Origin: Lytechinus pictus
Lineage: Eukaryota; Echinodermata; Echinoidea; Temnopleuroida; Toxopneustidae
Assembly: GCF_037042905.1 (NCBI RefSeq)
Contig: NC_087254.1
Span: forward strand, 12,757,103 to 12,821,102
DNA: 64,000 nt
Direction: 5' to 3'
This document shows, one piece after another, positions 48,466 through 60,342 of this stretch; the stretch's first letter is position 1, and each line of letters begins with the position of its first letter. Both the position numbers and the translations under genes were made by a program. The notes beneath the pieces are model-generated. The model searched no databases, was not told where the DNA came from, and saw nothing but the letters and a program-made list of their open reading frames with translations.

Positions 48466-48750
48466 TGAAGCGGGACTCATCATTCTTACCCATTTATAAT
48501 TGACAAAAAGGTGAAACATCTTGATCTTCCTTCTGAATCCCATCCCTTTTCCTTCACCAGTTCGATCATAGCGATTAAGAGAGACATGTTTTGAAGTATC
48601 TGAAGCGGGACTCTCATCATTCTTACCCATTTATGGTCGACAAAAAGGTGAAACATCTTGATCTTCCCTCTGAATCCCATCCCTTTTCCTTCACCAGTTC
48701 GATCGTAGCCTGGTGATGAGTAGCGATTAAGAGAGACATGTTTTGAAGTA
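48466..48750. repeat. Two-copy tandem duplication, unit about 135-150 bp
   Basis: CTGAAGCGGGACTC, TCATTCTTACCCATTTAT, GACAAAAAGGTGAAACATC, TTCACCAGTTCGATC and GCGATTAAGAGAGACATG recur in order at 48466-48598 and 48599-48750. The second copy has a 15-base insertion. Minus-strand frames across it give repeated peptides, but there is no other sign of a gene. Confidence 0.85.
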
Positions 48751-49639
48751 GTGTCTACTAAAACACTGATATGATACGAGCTCAAAACACACACGTGTTG
48801 CTTAACCGGTGATGTTGAGAATAATAGTCAACCAAAGAGCTGGGATGAACCCTTACTACCTCTTCGCTTTCTTTTTTGGTCCCACCTTTCCCCCATCTCT
48901 CTCTCTCTTTCCTGTGAGGATTGTGTGTCGGGTTTTGGACCTCCTACGAATATATGATTGGGTGCGATATATCAAAAGGCAATGAGAAACAGACATCTCC
49001 TCGCATAGGGAGAGGGGGGGTCACTCAAAGGCTTGAAGATCCTGCAAATGCCACAATATGACCGTTTACATATTGGGGCCAAAGTGGGAAATTCGTCCCC
49101 TTGCATTTGGCGAAATGATTCAAAAGCACCCCTTTTTGTGAAATTCAGTGATTTTGGGAGGCACGTTATGCGTTCCATGTGAAAAAGATCCCCTTTTATG
49201 CGCTTTCGTGAAGAAACACTCGGATCTTTTCGACCTCCTGGGCTCAGTTTAAACAGCCGGCCAAATTTTGTGGATCTTTCGAAGACTCAAATTTTTTTAA
49301 AGCATACCTAAGCTCATAATCATTCCACAAAACCAAAACTTTAACCTAAATCATTTAATGCCTGTTGTGGTAACGATCTCCAATTCAAGTCGAACGAATA
49401 AAAAAAATATATTCACCAGAATGTTTGTGTATTAATAATAAAGAAATAGAAAAATTCATATTTTTACTAAGAAATTAGAATAATAATCAAACATGGCCGA
49501 AACAGTAAAAATGGGGAGGGTGACGCATCCCCCTAAACTTAAGGTGGGGATAGTCCTATCTCAAAAAATGTCTGCGTATTTCAAAAAAACCCTGTGTTAT
49601 TTTGACAACATCAGTTTATAATCAATTCGATATCATTTG

Positions 49640-51560
49640 AAGACTGACTGGTGTAGTTTAAGTGCCCATCTTGTGGCAGCCTAACGCCCAACAGGTGTTG
49701 TTCTAACGCTTCTCTGGCATTGCTCCATATTGATATCGAGCTGGTGTTTAATTCATACCGGTGTTTTTGCAGTGGAGCATCAGCTTGAAATTTGTATGAT
49801 ACCCCCCAAAATACATCAGTGGTGCTTTAGGTGGATCCTGTTGATGCTCTCGGCATTGTGGACATGCCTCAGACATTCTGCGCTCAGTCCTTATCAATTT
49901 GGGGCCACCACACATGGCTTCTCGCGATTGCTTTCATTTTTACAGTACCTGGATGGATTTCATGGATTTCCTCCATCATTTGTGTGCGACACTTGGGTGG
50001 TAGAACAACTCTACGGTACTCCCCCAAAGCACACATCCTTCATGAACACTAAACTAATTTCCTCATTCATTTCACCATTTCATGATATAATCGCAAACTC
50101 TCAACAGGATCGCATCCCTCTGCTGTGTCAAGGTGTTGTTGGCTGGACCTTCATCTTTATGCATTTCATGACATAGGGATAAACAATTTCTTTACTGAGT
50201 GCAAGATAAGCTAGCTCAAGGAACTGTCACGTCTTATAGTGGTCACTACCCTTATTCATATATTGTTGGGCCTTCTCCGATCGGAATCCAAGTGAATATG
50301 CTAAGGTTGATACAAAAATTTCCCAGTTTAAAGTCAGAAAGCTTCTTGCAATGTTCAGCTCGAGATGAAACATTCCGACTACAGGAATAATCCATGAGAA
50401 TTCTTTGTGTCTCTCACCTTTCCCAAGTATGTTACACATGTTCCATAATATGATTGAGTACAATTTGTACAGATCCAGACATTGTCTATAATATCCCTCA
50501 TAATCTTATAGGGCAAGCCATCGCATTCCAAATATAGCCAATGACGTTCTTTCCCCCCTGGAACCTGCCATATTCTACAATACCTGCATGGCGTCCAATA
50601 TTTCGCATAACCTCTACAATCGTGCTGTAACTATTTGGATTTATAAAATAGGGTTCTCCAGGACACACAGTTGCAGTATTGTAATTTGTCTCAGTTGCTG
50701 CGAAGGCAGACTATTAATGATTTGTTGAATATGTATACATGAATAAAAATAGAAATATGTACGATTGTTGTTATGAGCAGCTCTGCAGTATAGCAACCCT
50801 ATTGGCATTATGAAGATATATTTTGAAATGACTGGTTTCTTAATACTGTACATGATACTAGGAAAGACTTGTTGTTTACCAGACAATATTAATAAGTGTC
50901 AGAAGATAACATAATCAACGATTTGAGGTGGATTGACGATTAATCAACAGTTTCTCCTAGGATTTCATTATTAAAGTTAAGAATCTGAATGAGAGTGGAA
51001 TTAATAATTTTTAGTAAGTCTTTTTGAGAGCTGGACTTGAAAGTAAGACTATCTTCATATCAACTCTTTTCCGAGTTGCCTTTCTTACAATTTCAAGGGC
51101 TGTAAGGCTGTCTGTCCAAAATGGTACATATGTTGGTACTACAGAAGAAATGAGAAGTACATACTATAGTTGCATTTAATATTGTTTCTCCTTGAACTGG
51201 ACCAGGTCAAGGTCAAGTTCCATCTTGTTTCTACATGTACATCTCGCTTCAAATTGACATGCTTGTTGCCTGGATAGTGGATATCTATGTAGCAACTCAT
51301 CAAATCTCCATTTGACAGGAGTGGTACATGTAAGTACTTTAACCGCATCCCGTTTCATTGCTAGAACTCGACCATATGTTGCCACCGGTCTTTTATCTGA
51401 TTGAGACTACATTTGTCACGAATCTCTTCTGGTCCATATTTGTATGCCTTCCTTGTGAATAAATCTTTACTGTACTCCTCTCATGCATGTTTCTTTTAGT
51501 ACTCTTTGCACCATAGCAAATGGCAATCCATTAGGTTCTACAGTGTAGCTGGGCCTTCCT
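49640..51560 (-). pseudogene. Degraded coding-like region, family uncertain
   Basis: Several minus-strand frames read like broken protein sequence in order: around 51385-51176, 50463-50227 (with I-I-P-V-V-G-M-F-H-L-E-L-N) and 50160-49720. The I-I-P-x-x-G-x-x-H-x-x-L-N pattern recalls uncharacterised transposon-like invertebrate proteins. Stops and shifts prevent any continuous reading. It may belong to the same decayed region as the hAT remnant immediately to the right. Confidence 0.3.
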
Positions 51561-51700
51561 CTTCCCATCACTCACATATTTCTTGATTTGAACTTTTTAC
51601 CTCTATGACATCACAGACATCCGTCCAGTATGTGAAAGATTATGGAAACGCGATGTTCCGGTGACTTTGCATGATTCTGTCCTGAACCAATGCTTCAATG

Positions 51701-52372
51701 CAGAGGCGTCGATCATGGGGGGGCAGGGGGGGCAACCGCCCCACCAATGAAAATATTGGGGGGGCAAACATATCGTTTTGCCCCCCCAATAATTCCGCAT
51801 GTGCAAAAAATAAAATAAGATTGTAATGTTACACAGAAATCAGCAAGCGAGATTGAGATACACAACTCGTTCTTCATCTAAAATCGTGCTCAAAATGTCC
51901 GGTTTTCAGATTAGAATATAAAAAAATTTCAGCTCGCGCTTTGCGCTCGCATCATTTCTGTAGCAAAAACCCATACTTTTCATGATTGAATAGGTGAATA
52001 GAATGTCCCGTTTTCAGTTCTTTACCTCAAAAGAGCTCCCACTTCGATTTGCAATAATCTTTTGTTGGATATATTTCTTGTTCTTTATTAAAAACGTCAA
52101 TTAAACTCTTTTTTTTTTTTAAGATCAAAATATCAAAATTTTCAGCTCGCGCTTCGCGCTCGCATCTATTATTTTTGATTTTTTTAAAATTTAATTTGTT
52201 GGTGAGATGTGTGTGTGTGTGTGTGTATATATATAATCTATATATATATATACATATAGGCATATGTGTGTGTGTGTGTGTTTGAGTCTGTTTGTTTTGT
52301 GTGATCGAGCGCCTTTGGAAAGTTGATTCATGATTTTGCCCCCCCAATCTGAAAAATGGATCGACGCCCCTG
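51701..52372. mobile_element. hAT MITE, 672 bp, perfect 8-bp target duplication
   Basis: CTTCAATG at 51693-51700 and 52373-52380 flanks termini CAGAGGCGTCGATC and GATCGACGCCCCTG (inverted match 13 of 14). A CAGGGGCG-like end plus an 8-bp duplication is typical of hAT elements. Inside are poly-G/poly-C runs, two copies of a TTTTCAGCTCGCGCTT motif, and a GT/TA microsatellite (52208-52280). No transposase. Confidence 0.92.
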
Positions 52373-52389
52373 CTTCAATGGCAAGTCCT

Positions 52390-53544
52390 TGAGGAAGTCC
52401 TTGGATTGCAGTTATGCATGCTGTTTCCAATCAGGATAATGCATGCGTTGCAACTCCGCGAAGCAACGTTTGATCAGCGTCGAATTGATGACATTAGAGA
52501 CCGCTCTGCGAATTATTGCGAATCCTTCAAGAATCTCTCTTTGTTCTTTGATGGCATGTTGGACAGCAAGATTGACATTGTGTGTGAAGCATGACACTGA
52601 GTCGTATTTTTAACCCAGAATCCGCAGCATCGTTTAGAGCTTTTTTGAATGATTGCTCCACTCTTCAATATCCCAAACATGATGACACAATCCTTGGTTC
52701 TGCCCATCACCCCCATCACGGTGTAATTACCTCTTTTAGACGAACTTGGATATTTTCCGCCGTCGCTGCTTCACCAAACTATTCAAGGCTCACCAAAGCA
52801 CTGCAGTGTTGCATTTCCTGTATATATGGAATGACAATATCTGCAAAACTTACGTCTGTGTTATTTTCAAAGGAATTATAGTTTCCATTGTTCATGTTAA
52901 ACAGTAACAACAAGAAATTATGGTAAACTTAAGAATCTTTCCATTGTACATGGTCAAATGAAGGGCGACACACATGAACTCGCTATGCTGACAACAGCGC
53001 CACATATTTGTCATGACGCTGATAGATCCAACAGTTTTCTCGATGTCCGATTTCAGTCTGTGTTTCTCTTCTTCATAAAGATCCAGAATGATGTTCTCAG
53101 AAAAGACAGGTCTAGATGGTATATGATATAGGGGATGGAGTGTGTGGAGAAGTTCCTGAAATCCTTTGTTGCCGACCATGCTGAATGGTTGGAGGTTGAT
53201 CACCATCAACAGCAATCTTTGAGTGATCTCAATCTGCTTTGGTGATTCCGTCTATATTCTGCCCTATTTCCAAATAGAAAAGAATCCATTGAGGTTTGTC
53301 ATTTCGGCATCCTGGTCGATGATGGTGATGGAGATGATGACGTCGACCCGCTTTCATTTTGAGCAGCTGGTGGTGGACATTGTAGACAAGATTGCAAGTG
53401 CCTTGTCAGGATTGTGGTGGTGTAGTTTGACTCTGTCTTTCCTCTAGAAAAGGAGCGCTGACAGTGTATACAGATAGCTCTGCTGTCATCTATCCGAAAA
53501 TGTTTCCAAACCTCGGACCTATTTGATCTGTCTCGAGATTTCAA
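52390..53544 (-). pseudogene. Decayed hAT transposase (ZBED-like)
   Basis: The minus strand from 53544 encodes a BED-type zinc finger (V-W-K-H-F; C-I-H-C; R-H-L-Q-S-C), then, in a shifted frame at 53215-52892, the hAT segment with L-Q-P-F-S-M-V, G-F-Q-E-L-L, P-S-R-P and L-x-x-x-I-E-K-T-V. After further breaks, C-F-T-H-N-V-N-L-A-V-Q follows at 52597-52412, the usual C-x-x-H-x-x-N-L-x-V motif. At least three frame breaks occur, so it is not functional. hAT transposases cut and paste with 8-bp target duplications. The hAT MITE at 51701 sits just past its visible 3' part. Confidence 0.85.
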
Positions 53545-54745
53545 GCCTGTTCATGATCGAGATGTAATGTAACCAGGCTAAGAATATTCTAGTCAAACTC
53601 TGACGAGCTCGATGCTGGCTCATCGCCACCATGCTTGTATGATTTTCTTTCTGATTTTTTCTGATTTTTTTCCCCACCCATCAAAATTGAAAATTTGTGT
53701 AGATAAAGGATCAGATCGGGAATTGAAATTAAAAATGGTTACAACATTACCTGTTTCCCAATTTCTGGAAACATGTTTAACATACTTGCACGTGCATTTG
53801 GATTGATGAAGACTGGTTTACTTGCCCAGACCTCTTTGGGACTTTGGGTGATGGTGTCCGCATATTTTCATCAGAAATTGGAATGTCTTCGTACAGATAA
53901 TTTATCTTTGTCAATCTGCTTTCTCACACACATATTATTCCTTCCTTCCTGCTTTCTGCTTGTTTCTGGATGGACCTATCCCATCTTAATGACTGGAGTC
54001 ACTGGACAATCTTATTCCTTTCATTTATCCATTCACATCCAGTGATTTGAATGTAACCCTGCTATGCTTATGTAGACCTTCAATGTCTTATTTAATGCTT
54101 GATTGCCAACTTTCACCCCCAACATTTTCAGAGCCTGCAAGTTCTTCAAATGACTTTCAGTGTTCCATTTGTGATGTAGTTGTTCCATTTCCTTCTTTAC
54201 TCTTTCCATTCGACTTTGCGATAATGGTGATGCAGATTTTGACTCGCCCCAAAGATGCAAATCAGCTTGCTTTGATCGGCACTGCCCCCCCAAAAAAACC
54301 CCATAATTGTACAATAAGGAGATCAATGACACTCATGACCTTGATAAGCATATGATTCACAAACTAATACATTCAGGCAATTTGTATTTCACCTTTACTC
54401 TTGAAAGTAAAAAATCTGTTTTTGTATCCTTTTAATATTGTTTTGTCCATGACTGGTACTTTTTCATTTAGACCACTTTCGCAAGCTGACCTTCTGCAGC
54501 AGACTGGTGACCATAGCTGCAAAATTTTCTCACTGATATATTTTTAGTACAGGAGTCAAAATTACATGAGTGCACAAATTTAAGACCATATTATCCATAG
54601 TTTTATTTTTTTTAGGACAAAATTTTGGACCATTTTAAATACAGATTCCTTTTAAGTGTTGAGTACAAAAATTGGGGATGGTAGATTAAAAATTTCTTGT
54701 AATTTTTTAGATTAGTAGGTCTGTAATGTCATTCACTTACATGTA

Positions 54746-55391
54746 CAGTTGGGGCCAAAAGTTTACATACACCAATGGAATTCAGTGAAATTTGTTCTCT
54801 TGCCAAACATCGTAAAATTTACTATACTTTCAGACATATAAATACAACCATGACTAATTTGGTATCAAATAAAAGAGCATATTAAGCTCTTTCACATAAA
54901 TGGGATGCCGTTGGGATTAAGGTATATTTCAGATGGAATTTTCTGAAGAAAAAAAGTAATATTCATCATGCTAAATGTATTCTATTGTTTGTTATTGTAT
55001 TTTCAAACATCGTTTCATAGAAATATATAAATGTCAAATCTACGATTAATATTACATTTTCTATCATGATATGTCACCACTGAACAAAAAAGTGTAATCT
55101 GAAATGTTTGTGTTGAGAAGAAACTAGCACAAATATGAAATGTTTTTGTCAAGCTTTTATTTCTAATTTGTCTAAAATATGAAGATTTTTTGGGGAAAAT
55201 GACAGCTAAAAATATTTTTTTCAGCTCCTGATGACAAAGCAATGTGATGGAGGGGCATGACATACTCATTTGTTTGATATCAAATTTGTCATGATAGCAC
55301 AAATATTTTATAAGATACAGCAAATTTTAAGATGTTTGGCAAGTGTTAACTTTTCTTATAATTTCCTGGGTGTATACAGTGGCCTCAACTG
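54746..55391. mobile_element. Tc1/mariner-type MITE
   Basis: Flanking TA dinucleotides (54744-54745 and 55392-55393) bound termini CAGTTGGGGCCAAAAGTTTA and, inverted at the right, CAGTTGAGGCCACTGTATAC. TACACC follows in both. Arms remain similar further in (CTTGCCAAACATCGTAAAAT versus AAATTTTAAGATGTTTGGCA complemented). CAGTTGxxGxCxxAAGTTTACATACACC-like ends are characteristic of Tc1-like elements. No transposase. Confidence 0.85.
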
Positions 55392-55406
55392 TATATAGAC
55401 CTTGAA

Positions 55407-55646
55407 AGGGTGACTTGGGTTCCATGACATTTGCTCTGGTGACAATTGCTCCGATGGAAAATATGCACGTTGAGCAAAACATAAAGCGTAAGCTCCAAAA
55501 CTGAAAAAAAAACCTAATCCTTATCTTTACATCATTCTTATACACCCCAAACTCTATTACAATACTAATTCTATTCCCCATGCCCTCTGAGATATTAAGA
55601 CCGGAGCAATTGTCGCAGGAGCAAATGTCTTGTGATGTGTCACCAA
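55407..55646. mobile_element. MITE with CATTTGCTC/GAGCAAATG ends, copy A
   Basis: GGTTCCATGACATTTGCTCT then GACAATTGCTCCG on the left pairs with CGGAGCAATTGTCGCAGGAG then CAAATGTCTTGTGATGTGTC on the right. A second copy is at 58287-58477. Confidence 0.75.
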
Positions 55647-56689
55647 CCTGAGAGCATTTATGAAGCAATTTATTGATTGTATAAAATGTACTTTGTTATT
55701 TTTGCCTATTCAGTATTTTCAAAGAGAATTGGAATGATTTTAATGAAGTATGCATACATTAAATCATACTGTATGTCTTTGAAAATGTGTTTTCTAATTG
55801 TGGAAAATTGTACTTGATTTAGAGGAATAATAAAAAAAAGGATTTTAGTCATTAAATTTTTATGTATGATTTATATTGACTTTATGTGCACCGTACGTGT
55901 AGTTTGTTCATGCCCAAAACTGTAACCAATTATTATGTTTATGTTTTGAAAAGTGTTTTATTCCAATGATATGAATGTTTGCAGAAGAGAGCAATAAATC
56001 AGGTCAAATATTATAAATTGCTTTTGAAAGTCCTATGTACGGCAAAGGGTAGAGAGTTATTGTGATACTAGTGAACACATGTGGCATGGTTGATTGTGTA
56101 AATCTTTATTACTGATTGTCAGTGCCAAAACTAATTATTCACATAAAATTTTTCACTTAATGGCATTTCATTTTCAAAATTTTGCAATAGGTTATCATGA
56201 TGGACAAAACAATAGGTACAGTACATGTATTTGAGCAGTCTTAATGATCAGTATGATAGATTGGTATTTTACGCAAATAACGTTTATAGTTATTTTGCAC
56301 GAAGAGATATGTTATGTGTTAAACTTTCAAGACCTTGATTAAAAATTTATGAAAATTCAATATTATCTTTTATTTAACTCTGTGTTATCTGTTCTGTCTG
56401 TTCTATTGCCATAACTTACCTTTTTCAATTTCTACGTAAAAAGGCTTAAACAATTTTCCAAATTCAATTCATGTAGAATTCTTTTTCTTTACTTTTCCAT
56501 TTCACAAGTCATGCATGATTGCTTATTATCAATGAAATCAATTAATTTTTAGAGAAAAATAAAAACAATTGTATTTTTATGCAAAGAAATACTTTTATAA
56601 AACTGTTTCACTATTGTTGAACATTTCACATGAATAAAATCACAAAATTAACTACACACATTTTTCATTGTGTTGTTATAGAGGAAATC

Positions 56690-57030
56690 TTCCCCCAACA
56701 AAAGGTTAGTTTGAATAAAAAAATAAAAATAAAACAAGCACAACTCTAAAATTTCATCAAAACTGGATGTAAAAAAGACATTAAACTTTTTTGCTTAAAA
56801 GTTATATGCACAACCTGGCCAGTACCAAACACTATCATATGATATGAAACATCTCCCCCTCCTTCATTTAATGTAAAACAAAGTTTGAATCCTCCATAAA
56901 AATGTAGATTTGCCCTAGTTGAACCTGTGTCTGTATCTTTTATGTGAAATAAGCAAAAACTTAAAAAATTTTATGATTCAATTTTGATGAATTTTCCAGT
57001 TTTTATTAGATTTTAGGTAACCCCTGGATT
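56690..57030. mobile_element. Possible degraded relative of the TTTCATCAAAATCGG elements
   Basis: AATTTCATCAAAACTGGATG on the left and CAATTTTGATGAATTTTCCAG on the right are complementary in part, and the layout follows that of 4567-5164 and 38532-39120. The termini are eroded, so borders are approximate. Confidence 0.4.
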
Positions 57031-57119
57031 TATTGGACTTTTGACTGTGTTGCTGAAATTTTTATGTGAGATTTGAGATAAAATACACACAAAACATGCA
57101 TTATGAGCACCTGAAGGAA

Positions 57120-58050
57120 GAATGATGATGAAGATGAGGAGCAAGGTCAGGGGGAGGATGATGATGATGGTGATGATGATGATGATGATATATAGTGATG
57201 ATGATGGTGTTGATGATGATGATGGTGATGATGATGATAATGATGATGGTGATGATGATGGTGTTGATGGTGATGATGATGATGGATGATGATGACGGTG
57301 ATGATGATGGTGATGATGATGGATGATGATGGATAATGATGATGGATAATGATGATGGTGATGATGATGATGATAGATGATGGTGGTGATAAAGGATGTG
57401 AACGATGATGATGATTATGATGCTGATGATGATGAGAAATGACAAAAGATGACAATGTTAATTGCAGTGTGATGCTGAATAATGGGAATGATAAAGGATG
57501 CCAACGAGGATGCTGATGATGGATGATGAAGTATGACGCTGATGCTGGTAATGGTTGATAATAACAATCGGATGATAATAGTTATAAAGAAGGAATGAGG
57601 ATGATAAAAATGATAATGAAGGATGGTGATGATGCTGGTGATTATGATCATTATGAGGGATGATAATAAGGATGATGATAATGATGAGGGAGGATAAAAT
57701 ATCTGAATAATGATTATGGATGCTGATGATCATAACAGCAGATGATGATGATGGTGGTGATGATGATGGTGATGGGGATGATGATGATGATGGTGATGAT
57801 GATGATGATGATAGTGATGATTATGAATGATGCTGATGGTGATGATGATGATGATAATGATGATGGTGATGATGATGATGGTGATGGTGATGATGATGGT
57901 GATAATGATAAATGATGATGATAATGATGATGATGATGATGATGATGATAATGATGGTGGTGATGGTGACAATGCTGATGATGATGCTGCTGCAGTGCTC
58001 CTGCTGCTACTGCTTATGCTGCTGATAATGATTGATTTATGCTGATGATG
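57120..58050. repeat. ATG/GAT trinucleotide microsatellite, about 0.9 kb
   Basis: Imperfect GATGAT and GATGGT repeats cover almost the whole segment, ending in a GCTGCT-rich stretch near 57985-58025. Poly-His, poly-Ile and poly-Ser frames on the minus strand are consequences of the repeat. Confidence 0.95.
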
Positions 58051-58286
58051 ACGATTGAAAATGAAACAAATCATTTAAGGATTAGGACTAGAGATTATAA
58101 AAGGCACGGATCGGAGTCAAATTTAATGTCTATATTTACGAGCAAGAAACTTGATTACAAAGCAGGGGAGTAGATGACATGAGGAGGAGATGGGCCATTC
58201 CGTCTCTTGCTTGCCAACCTTTGAATCTGAAACTTTCATCAAATGTGGGGGGGGGGGGTCCATGATGAAGGTAATCTTATGTAGAT

Positions 58287-58477
58287 GGTTCCATGACATT
58301 TGCTCTGGCGACAATGTCTCTGCTCTAAATTCCACACACTAATCGAATGACCAACTTCAACCCTGGGTTAAACACTATACCCTACCCTAAACCTAACATA
58401 AAACCCTAGGTACCCCAACCCTACATCCTAGACGGAAGCCTGGAGTAATTTATTGTCGCAGGAGCAAATGTGTCACC
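58287..58477. mobile_element. MITE with CATTTGCTC/GAGCAAATG ends, copy B
   Basis: GGTTCCATGACATTTGCTCT then GGCGACAATG at the left pairs with ATTGTCGCAGGAGCAAATGT then GTCACC at the right. The interior is shorter than copy A and includes CCCTACCCTAAACCTAACAT. Confidence 0.7.
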
Positions 58478-58916
58478 GTGTAGACATCTGTGTCAAAGCT
58501 AGAGGGTAAGTCTCCGTGGGAAAGTTTTCTTAAAGGGGGATGGGGTGGTGGGGGGGAGGGAGTTGGGGGCTATTGGTCTCAAACAGAAGTATATAGGCGC
58601 GTGCCTATATATATAATATCCTTCGATCCCATAGTGGCCTCAGAGCCTATCCTACAAGATTTCACCTTATATTATGCCTCAAGGAGCTCCTTGCTTGCCT
58701 CAGCTTAAAAATTCTATTTTTCATGATAGGGTGAAATATAGGGGGCCTAATTAACCCTGGCCACCTGGTCCACGCAAATGCTATACTTTTCATTTTTATT
58801 TCACTGCAACATCGCATGGCCATGAAAACAACCCTTTTTAAAACATGCTTTTGTGGATGACATAGCATATAGGTGTCAGTGGCACGGTGAAACCAAAATT
58901 CTGAGGGACCGGGCCT

Positions 58917-59367
58917 GGGGGGGCCAGTCAAATATATTGCTGTACACACGCGTGACCAAGGAATAAAAAAAAAAAAACTAAACAAGTTTTTCTCTGTGTG
59001 CAAAATGACCCTCTAAACAAGTTTTAATTTCGCAGGCTTTATTTACACATTTTGGCCCCTAAACAAGTAATTGTCGCAAAACTATGACCTCGGGGGAAAA
59101 AGCTTGGGAAAAAAAACATACGGCCTAAACATGTTTGGCTAGTCTTAAAAAAAAAGTTTTGGGGAAAAAACATACCCTAAATACGTTTGACCCCGCGATT
59201 GACCATTGACTAGCCTTTCGCTCAAACCTGCATGCACCCTTTTTTCTTGAAAATCAGTGTTTTTGATACCCTTAACGAGTCCACGTGCGAACCGCGTCCA
59301 TAACTGAAATCGCGTTTTTGGTCACGCGTGTGTACAGCAATATATTTGACTGCCCCCCCCCCCCCCC
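58917..59367. mobile_element. MITE with long GC-rich TIRs
   Basis: GGGGGGGCCAGTCAAATATA then TTGCTGTACACACGCGTGACC at the left is mirrored by GGTCACGCGTGTGTACAGCA then ATATATTTGACTGCCCCCCC at the right (about 40 bp). The interior has TAAACAAGTxxTxxTCGC and AAACATGTTTGGxC motifs in both orientations, similar in style to the element at 18046-18595. Confidence 0.85.
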
Positions 59368-59599
59368 GTGGGGGGCCAGGTATGGGAAATAATAGGCCTA
59401 TATAGGGCCTATAGTTTAATTATTCTTAAAAAATCCTTGATTCGATTAATTTTGACATATATATATATTCAACAAACTATATCAATCATGTCTTCACCCT
59501 ATTCCCTTCCCTTTCCTTTTCTTTCTTTTCTGCTTTTTCTTTCCTGCTTTTTCCGGGGGGGGGGGGGTTAGGGGTGGGGCGGTGGTTTGCTGTATAGCA

Positions 59600-60340
59600 T
59601 CCGGATATTGGTCGGATACTATAGCCGGCAGCCGCATTCGATCGATTACGCCGTAACTATCCGGCACTCTTGCGACACACGTAAAAAGGGCAACAGAAGG
59701 AAACTTTATCTTTGATTTTGAGTGTGAAATACAGAGTCAGAATACCAGAAATCAGAATTTCGGTCAGATCATTCAAGTAGTGGATTATTCATCTTCACTA
59801 TCAAGATGCCGAAAAGAGGCGAGTATTGTGGAAATGTGGTTGTATTTGCTCTGTGAAACACGTGCCATCCTTGGCTTGCTTTGCCTTGTTTGTCTGTCAA
59901 TTGTCATGCCCGTCACTCATGAAACTGTGGTCCCATTCGTTCTTATTTATGTTGTGCAGCAACATCGTCTAATGACTTAGTCTTACTTAGTTCTAAAACT
60001 ATGTACGGTATGTCTATGACTATGTTAAAACTAGAAAAAAGTGACAGGGTGGTTTTGAATTAAAGATTATCATAAGACATTTGGAGGCTTACGCTTAGTT
60101 AAAGTTACCTTTAGAATTCAATGACAATGTCATGAATTAGACAGCTGGCAGCCGTCTGTTTCGAGGAGTTTTTCAACATTTTATAATATTTTTTTAAAAT
60201 TTCTCTCGTACACAGACGGCTCGCTATCGTGCAGCCACCATTAGGGGGTTAATAATGCAAATTCCCCCGACGGGGCTCATCGATTTCTGTCTTTATTTCA
60301 TAAAAATATATAAAAAGAACTGTACCAAAATAAAGATTAT
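59600..60340. other. CpG-rich to AT-rich segment, no supported gene
   Basis: A CpG-rich stretch (59620-59690) precedes a 16-codon ORF at 59803 that ends in TGA. Nothing else supports a promoter or exon. A short inverted repeat (GGCAGCCGTCTGT near 60148 and ACAGACGGCTCGC near 60214) may be another small element. Confidence 0.3.
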
Positions 60341-60342
60341 TA

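Noticed and set aside
57101-58074. Poly-His/Ile/Ser ORFs
   Set aside because: They are frames of the ATG/GAT microsatellite.
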